Position numbers and translations under genes: made by a program
The notes under the pieces: generated by a model
The model's input: only the letters and a program-made list of their open reading frames with translations
Databases searched by the model: none
What the model was told of the DNA's origin: nothing
Assembly (NCBI RefSeq): GCF_000702305.1
Contig: NZ_JNLC01000014.1
Span: forward strand, 124,001 to 188,000
Length of the DNA stretch: 64,000 bases
DNA from: Allobosea sp. 117
Lineage (GTDB): Bacteria; Pseudomonadota; Alphaproteobacteria; Rhizobiales; Xanthobacteraceae
Direction: 5' to 3'
Shown: positions 60,050-64,000 of the stretch, piece by piece
Numbering within the stretch: position 1 is the stretch's first letter
How the letters are laid out: each line of letters begins with the position of its first letter

Positions 60050-62698
60050 ATGCCGCTCGATCCCGAGCCCCAACCCGTCCGCCTCAGCGATTACCGGCCG
60101 CCGGACTGGCTGGTCGACACGGTCGATCTCGACGTGCGCCTGCATCCCAATGCGACGCGCATTCTCGCGCGCCTCGCCATGCGGCCGAACCCGAAAGGCC
60201 GCCCCGGCGCGCCGATCGTGCTCGACGGCGACGAGCTCGCCCTGAAGGCGATTTCCCTCGACAGCACGCCGCTCGCGGGAACGGCCTATGCGCTCGGCGA
60301 GCGCACGCTGACCATTCCCTCCCCGCCGGCGCGGGCGCTGGTGATCGAGATCGAGACGCTGGTGGACCCTTCCGCCAACACCAGCCTGATGGGCCTCTAC
60401 CGCTCCAGCGGCACCTATTGCACGCAATGCGAGGCGGAAGGCTTTCGGCGCATCACCTTCTTCCCCGACCGTCCGGACGTACTCGCGGTCTACACGACCC
60501 GCATCGAGGCCGAGCGCGACGAGGCGCCGGTGCTGCTCGGCAACGGCAATCCGGTGGAGGCCGGCGAGATCCCCGGCACCACCCGCCACTACGCCATCTG
60601 GCACGATCCCTGGCCGAAGCCCTGCTACCTGTTCGCGCTGGTCGGCGGGCGGCTCGACCGGGTGAGCGCGCCCTTCGTCACCGCCTCGGGGCGCCATGTC
60701 GAGCTCGGCATCTATGTCGAGCCGGGCAAGGCCGGACGCGCCGGCTACGCGCTCGACGCGCTGGAGCGCTCGATGCGCTGGGACGAGGAGGCGTTCGGCT
60801 GCGAGTACGACCTCGACGTGTTCAACATCGTCGCCGTCGCCGACTTCAACATGGGCGCGATGGAGAACAAGGGCCTCAACATCTTCAACGACAAATACGT
60901 GCTCGCCAGCCCGGAGACCGCGACCGACGCGGACTATGCGAATATCGAGGCGATCATCGCCCACGAATATTTCCACAACTGGACCGGCAACCGCATCACC
61001 TGCCGCGACTGGTTCCAGCTCTGCCTGAAGGAAGGGCTGACCGTCTTCCGCGACCAGGAATTCTCCTCCGACCAGCGCTCGCGCCCGGTGAAGCGGATCG
61101 CCGACGTGCGGCTCCTGAAGAGCCACCAGTTCCCCGAGGACGGCGGCCCGCTGGCGCATCCGGTACGCCCGCAGACCTATCGCGAGATCAACAACTTCTA
61201 CACGGCGACCGTCTACGAGAAGGGCGCCGAGGTGGTGCGGATGCTGAAGACCCTGCTGGGGCCGGAGAGCTTCCGCGCCGGCATGGACCTCTATTTCGAG
61301 CGCCACGACGGCGACGCGGCGACCATCGAGGACTTCCTCGCCTGCTTCGCCGACGCCACCGGCACCGACCTCACCCAGTTCGCGCTGTGGTACGCGCAGG
61401 CCGGCACGCCGCTGGTCACCGCCTCGGGCGAATGGGACCGGCAGGCCCGCACCTATCGGCTCGACCTCGCGCAGGCGGTGCCGCCGACCCCCGGCCAGCC
61501 GACCAAGCTGCCGCTGGTGATCCCCCTCGCCTTCGGGCTGCTCGGGGCGGATGGCCACGACATGAAGGTCCTGCCGCCCGACGGCGGCAACGCGGCGCAT
61601 GGCGTGCTGGTGCTGAACGAGGCACGGCAGAGCTTCCTGTTCCGCAATGTCGAGGAACGGCCGGTGCCTTCGCTCAACCGCGGCTTCTCGGCTCCGGTGA
61701 AGCTCGGCACCGATCTGTCGACCGACGACCTGCTCTTCCTGGCACGCCACGACCGCGATCCGTTCAACCGCTTCGAGGCGGCGCAGACGCTCGCCATGGC
61801 GCATCTCGTCGCGGCGACGGGGGCGACGCGCGAAGCCCGCCCGTCGGCCGCGCCCGCCGCGCTGATCGAGGCGCTCGGCTCGGTGCTTGGCGACGCCTCG
61901 CTCGATCCGGCCTTCGTCGCCCAAGCGCTGTCGGTTCCCTCCGAGAGCGACATCGCGCGCGAGATCGGCAGGGGCGTCGACCCCGACGCCGTGCTCGCCG
62001 CGCGCACCACGCTCCGGCAGGCGCTCGGCACGGCGCTCGGCCACGAGCTCGTGGCGACCTATGAGCGGCTGTCCGTGCCGGACCCCTATGTGCCGGACGC
62101 GGCCTCGGCCGGGCGGCGGTCGCTGAAGAACATGTGCCTCGACCTCCTGGCGACCGCCGGCGCCGGCGACGGGGTCGCCCGCGCCCTCGCGCTCTACCGC
62201 GCCGCCGACAACATGACGGACCGCTTCTCCGCCCTGTCCACGCTGGCGCATTCCGCCAGGGACGCGCGCGAGGAGGCGCTGGCGGACTTCTACGAGCGGT
62301 TCCGCGACGAGCCGCTGGTGGTCGACAAATGGCTCGCCCTGCAGGCGCAGATCGCCGAGCCGGGAACGCTCGACCGGGTGCGCGCACTGACCAAGCATGC
62401 CGCCTTCTCCATGGGCAACCCGAACCGCGTGCGGTCGCTGATCGGCACCTTCGCCGGCGCCAATCCCACCCAGTTCCACCGCGCCGACGGCGCCGGGCAC
62501 AGCTTCGTCGCCGACACCGTGCTGACGCTCGACGGCCGGAACCCGCAGGTCGCGGCGCGCCTGCTCGCCGCCTTCAAGAGCTGGCGCTCGCTGGAGACCG
62601 TGCGCCGGAATTCGGCCGAGGCGGCCCTGAAGCGGGTCGCCGACACGCCGGGGCTGTCGCCCGACGTGTCCGACATCGCGACACGCTCGCTGGCATGA
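60050..62698 (+). CDS. pepN: aminopeptidase N (PepN)
   Basis: 882 residues from ATG 60050, with GGAG 7 nt upstream; ATG 60017 lacks a site. M1 zinc aminopeptidase of the cytoplasm. Exopeptidase motif GAMEN in FNMGAMENKGLNIF, zinc motif HEYFH in AHEYFHNWTGNRITCRDWFQ with downstream Glu in KEGLTVFRDQEF. The C-terminal helical domain (about 540-882) is complete. Housekeeping protein turnover; marks the end of the C1 island on this side. Confidence 0.96.
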   Translation: MPLDPEPQPVRLSDYRPPDWLVDTVDLDVRLHPNATRILARLAMRPNPKGRPGAPIVLDGDELALKAISLDSTPLAGTAYALGERTLTIPSPPARALVIEIETLVDPSANTSLMGLYRSSGTYCTQCEAEGFRRITFFPDRPDVLAVYTTRIEAERDEAPVLLGNGNPVEAGEIPGTTRHYAIWHDPWPKPCYLFALVGGRLDRVSAPFVTASGRHVELGIYVEPGKAGRAGYALDALERSMRWDEEAFGCEYDLDVFNIVAVADFNMGAMENKGLNIFNDKYVLASPETATDADYANIEAIIAHEYFHNWTGNRITCRDWFQLCLKEGLTVFRDQEFSSDQRSRPVKRIADVRLLKSHQFPEDGGPLAHPVRPQTYREINNFYTATVYEKGAEVVRMLKTLLGPESFRAGMDLYFERHDGDAATIEDFLACFADATGTDLTQFALWYAQAGTPLVTASGEWDRQARTYRLDLAQAVPPTPGQPTKLPLVIPLAFGLLGADGHDMKVLPPDGGNAAHGVLVLNEARQSFLFRNVEERPVPSLNRGFSAPVKLGTDLSTDDLLFLARHDRDPFNRFEAAQTLAMAHLVAATGATREARPSAAPAALIEALGSVLGDASLDPAFVAQALSVPSESDIAREIGRGVDPDAVLAARTTLRQALGTALGHELVATYERLSVPDPYVPDAASAGRRSLKNMCLDLLATAGAGDGVARALALYRAADNMTDRFSALSTLAHSARDAREEALADFYERFRDEPLVVDKWLALQAQIAEPGTLDRVRALTKHAAFSMGNPNRVRSLIGTFAGANPTQFHRADGAGHSFVADTVLTLDGRNPQVAARLLAAFKSWRSLETVRRNSAEAALKRVADTPGLSPDVSDIATRSLA

Positions 62699-62761
62699 AA
62701 TCTGCGTCCGATCTCTGCTATAAGGGAGCCAGTTGACGGCAGGCGGGACTTCGAGAGTTTC

Positions 62762-64000
62762 ATGAAGGCGACGAAGTCTCCGCCCGGCTCACGGTCGACA
62801 GGCAAGCGGGCCGCCTCGCCGCCGGACGTGGCGGAGGTCTATGAGCACGCGCCGGTGGCGCTCTGCGTCATCGATCCCGCCTTGCGCTACGTCGCCGCCA
62901 ATGACTGCTTCGCGCGCCTGCTGGAGCGCGCCGCCGGGGACGTGGTGGGCCGCTCGGTGGAGGAATGCGCCCCCTTCGCGGTGGATGCCGTCCGCCAGAA
63001 GCTGGCGCGGGCGGCGGCGGGCCTCGCGGTACCGCCGCGCGAATTCCACCACCCGGAGAGCGGCCGCAGCTTCCTCATCCATACCAGCGTGCTGCGCGAC
63101 GGGGCGGGAAACGTCAGCGGGCTGTCGATCGCGCTCGTCGACATCACCGAGCGCAAGCAGGCGGAGTCGGACCTCGCCCGCGCCGACGAGCGCAGCGCCT
63201 TCGCGCTGGAGAGCGCCGGGCAATGGGTGTGGGAGCTCGACGTGCCGAGCAACACGGTCTGGCGTTCCCCGCACTGGAAGAAGCTGCTCGGCTACCGGAG
63301 AGACGAAAGCACCGCCGATGACGAGGACCTCGCCTGGAAGATCGTGCACCCGGCCGATCGCGCGCGCGCCAGCCGGGCGCTGGCGCGAATCCTCTCCGGC
63401 GGAGAGCGCCAGTTCGAGGCCACCTACCGCATCCGCCACAAGGACGGGCGCTGGCGCTGGGTGCTGAGCCGCGGCTCGGTGGTGGAATTCGCCGCGGACG
63501 GCTCACCGCTCAGGGTGCTGGCGACCAGCGTCGACATCACCCGCCAGAAGCATGTCGAGGAGGAGCTCGCGGCCACGGTGCGCCAGCGCCGGGCGCTGGA
63601 GAGCGAGCTGATCCGCGCCAACCGGCGGCTCACCATGCTCTCCGAGATGGATCCGCTGACCGAGCTGCCGAACCGGCGCAAGTTCGACACCGTGCTCGGC
63701 CGCGAGTTCCGGCGCACGCAGCGCGGCCGCCCGTCCATGGCGCTGGTGATGATCGACGTCGACCACTTCAAGAATTTCAACGATCTCTACGGCCACCCTG
63801 CCGGCGACGAGTGCCTGTGCCGGGTCGCGGAGGCGCTGCGCGACACGCTGCGGCGCTCCGGCGACATCGTCAGCCGCTATGGCGGCGAGGAATTCGCCGC
63901 CGTGCTGACCGACACCGACGAGGTCGGGGCCATCGAGATCGCCGCGCGCATGGCCGGGTGCGTGCGCGCGCTCGCCATCGCCCATGCCGGCAGCCCGCAC
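62762..64000 (+). CDS. PAS-PAS-GGDEF diguanylate cyclase, 3' end outside the window
   Basis: 413 residues visible from ATG 62762. First PAS near residues 20-125 (YEHAPVALCVIDPALRYVAA, LVDITERKQAE), second PAS/PAC near 135-262 (AGQWVWELDVPSNTVWRSPH, YRIRHKDGRWRWVLSRG). A linking helix leads to the GGDEF domain from about 290 (DPLTELPNRRKFDTVL). Active-site loop RYGGEEF is intact, so c-di-GMP synthesis is expected. No inhibitory RxxD directly before the site is evident. Downstream part unseen, so an EAL domain cannot be excluded. Confidence 0.93.
   Translation, partial: MKATKSPPGSRSTGKRAASPPDVAEVYEHAPVALCVIDPALRYVAANDCFARLLERAAGDVVGRSVEECAPFAVDAVRQKLARAAAGLAVPPREFHHPESGRSFLIHTSVLRDGAGNVSGLSIALVDITERKQAESDLARADERSAFALESAGQWVWELDVPSNTVWRSPHWKKLLGYRRDESTADDEDLAWKIVHPADRARASRALARILSGGERQFEATYRIRHKDGRWRWVLSRGSVVEFAADGSPLRVLATSVDITRQKHVEEELAATVRQRRALESELIRANRRLTMLSEMDPLTELPNRRKFDTVLGREFRRTQRGRPSMALVMIDVDHFKNFNDLYGHPAGDECLCRVAEALRDTLRRSGDIVSRYGGEEFAAVLTDTDEVGAIEIAARMAGCVRALAIAHAGSPH

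Noticed and set aside
58550-62500. A 1316-codon open frame on the minus strand continuing upstream of the acyltransferase start
   Set aside because: The upstream 900 codons lie antisense to pepN, which has intact zinc aminopeptidase motifs; the frame is open only because of high GC. The real gene starts at 59785 with a good ribosome site.

Overview
The window reads as GC-rich chromosomal DNA of an autotrophic methylotroph in the Alphaproteobacteria, most likely Hyphomicrobiales and near the Ancylobacter/Starkeya/Xanthobacter group. That placement is inferred from gene content, from protein similarity as I remember the families, and from coupling of methanol oxidation to the Calvin cycle instead of the serine cycle. 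No rRNA, tRNA, CRISPR array, transposase or phage gene is visible. The genes are densely packed, often with ATGA, GTGA or TGATG overlaps, and look like a vertically maintained C1-metabolism island.

Layout. (1) 1-1.2 kb: the 3' end of a SpoU/TrmH methyltransferase, then a SoxYZ-like carrier. (2) 1.4-8.3 kb, minus strand: a histidine kinase and OmpR-type regulator, followed by pqqA-B-C-D-E and two small exported proteins; pqqA (25 codons) is intact. (3) 8.3-10.1 kb: small secreted proteins, one cupredoxin-like. (4) fae (formaldehyde-activating enzyme), followed by a tandem array of 48-bp terminator-like repeats. (5) 10.9-14.0 kb, minus strand: a SsuABC/TauABC-like importer and a DUF3280 protein. 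(6) 14.2-19.4 kb, plus strand: the PQQ-dehydrogenase-associated ABC system (binding protein, YVTN beta-propeller, cupredoxin-like protein, ATPase, ABC-2 permease, exported helical protein). (7) 19.4-26.9 kb, minus strand: the lanthanide methanol dehydrogenase block (cytochrome c, zinc metallohydrolase, xoxF, xoxG, xoxJ, rhodanese-like CXXCW protein, methyltransferase, HXXEE membrane protein).

(8) 27.1-31.1 kb: five overlapping genes for methylofuran and tetrahydromethanopterin (H4MPT) synthesis, then mgtE and a DUF1059 protein. (9) 33.1-38.2 kb, minus strand: fhcB-A-D-C, the formyltransferase/hydrolase complex, led by a pterin carbinolamine dehydratase. (10) 38.4-47.3 kb: RFAP synthase, mtdB, an ATP-grasp protein, mch, a RimK-like ligase, a CitG-like protein, a HisA-like protein on the other strand, mfnD-like, mfnF-like and a FolB-like aldolase. 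(11) 47.4-58.5 kb: cbbR and the divergent cbbF-P-T-A-L-S-X-E-Y Calvin cycle operon with red-type (form IC) RuBisCO. (12) 58.5-64 kb: an acyltransferase, pepN, and a PAS-PAS-GGDEF protein cut by the window end.

Together the genes describe methanol -> formaldehyde (XoxF, PQQ, lanthanide, XoxG), formaldehyde -> methylene-H4MPT (Fae), then MtdB, Mch and Fhc to formate, with CO2 assimilated by the cbb operon. Most genes for making the two special C1 carriers are here, including several whose reactions are unassigned. The most interesting new observation is a shared 7-4-7 direct repeat (TTCTTAT-N4-TTCTTAG type) in front of pqqA, the PQQ-associated ABC operon and xoxG. It suggests one OmpR-type regulon, plausibly run by the kinase/regulator pair encoded beside pqqA.
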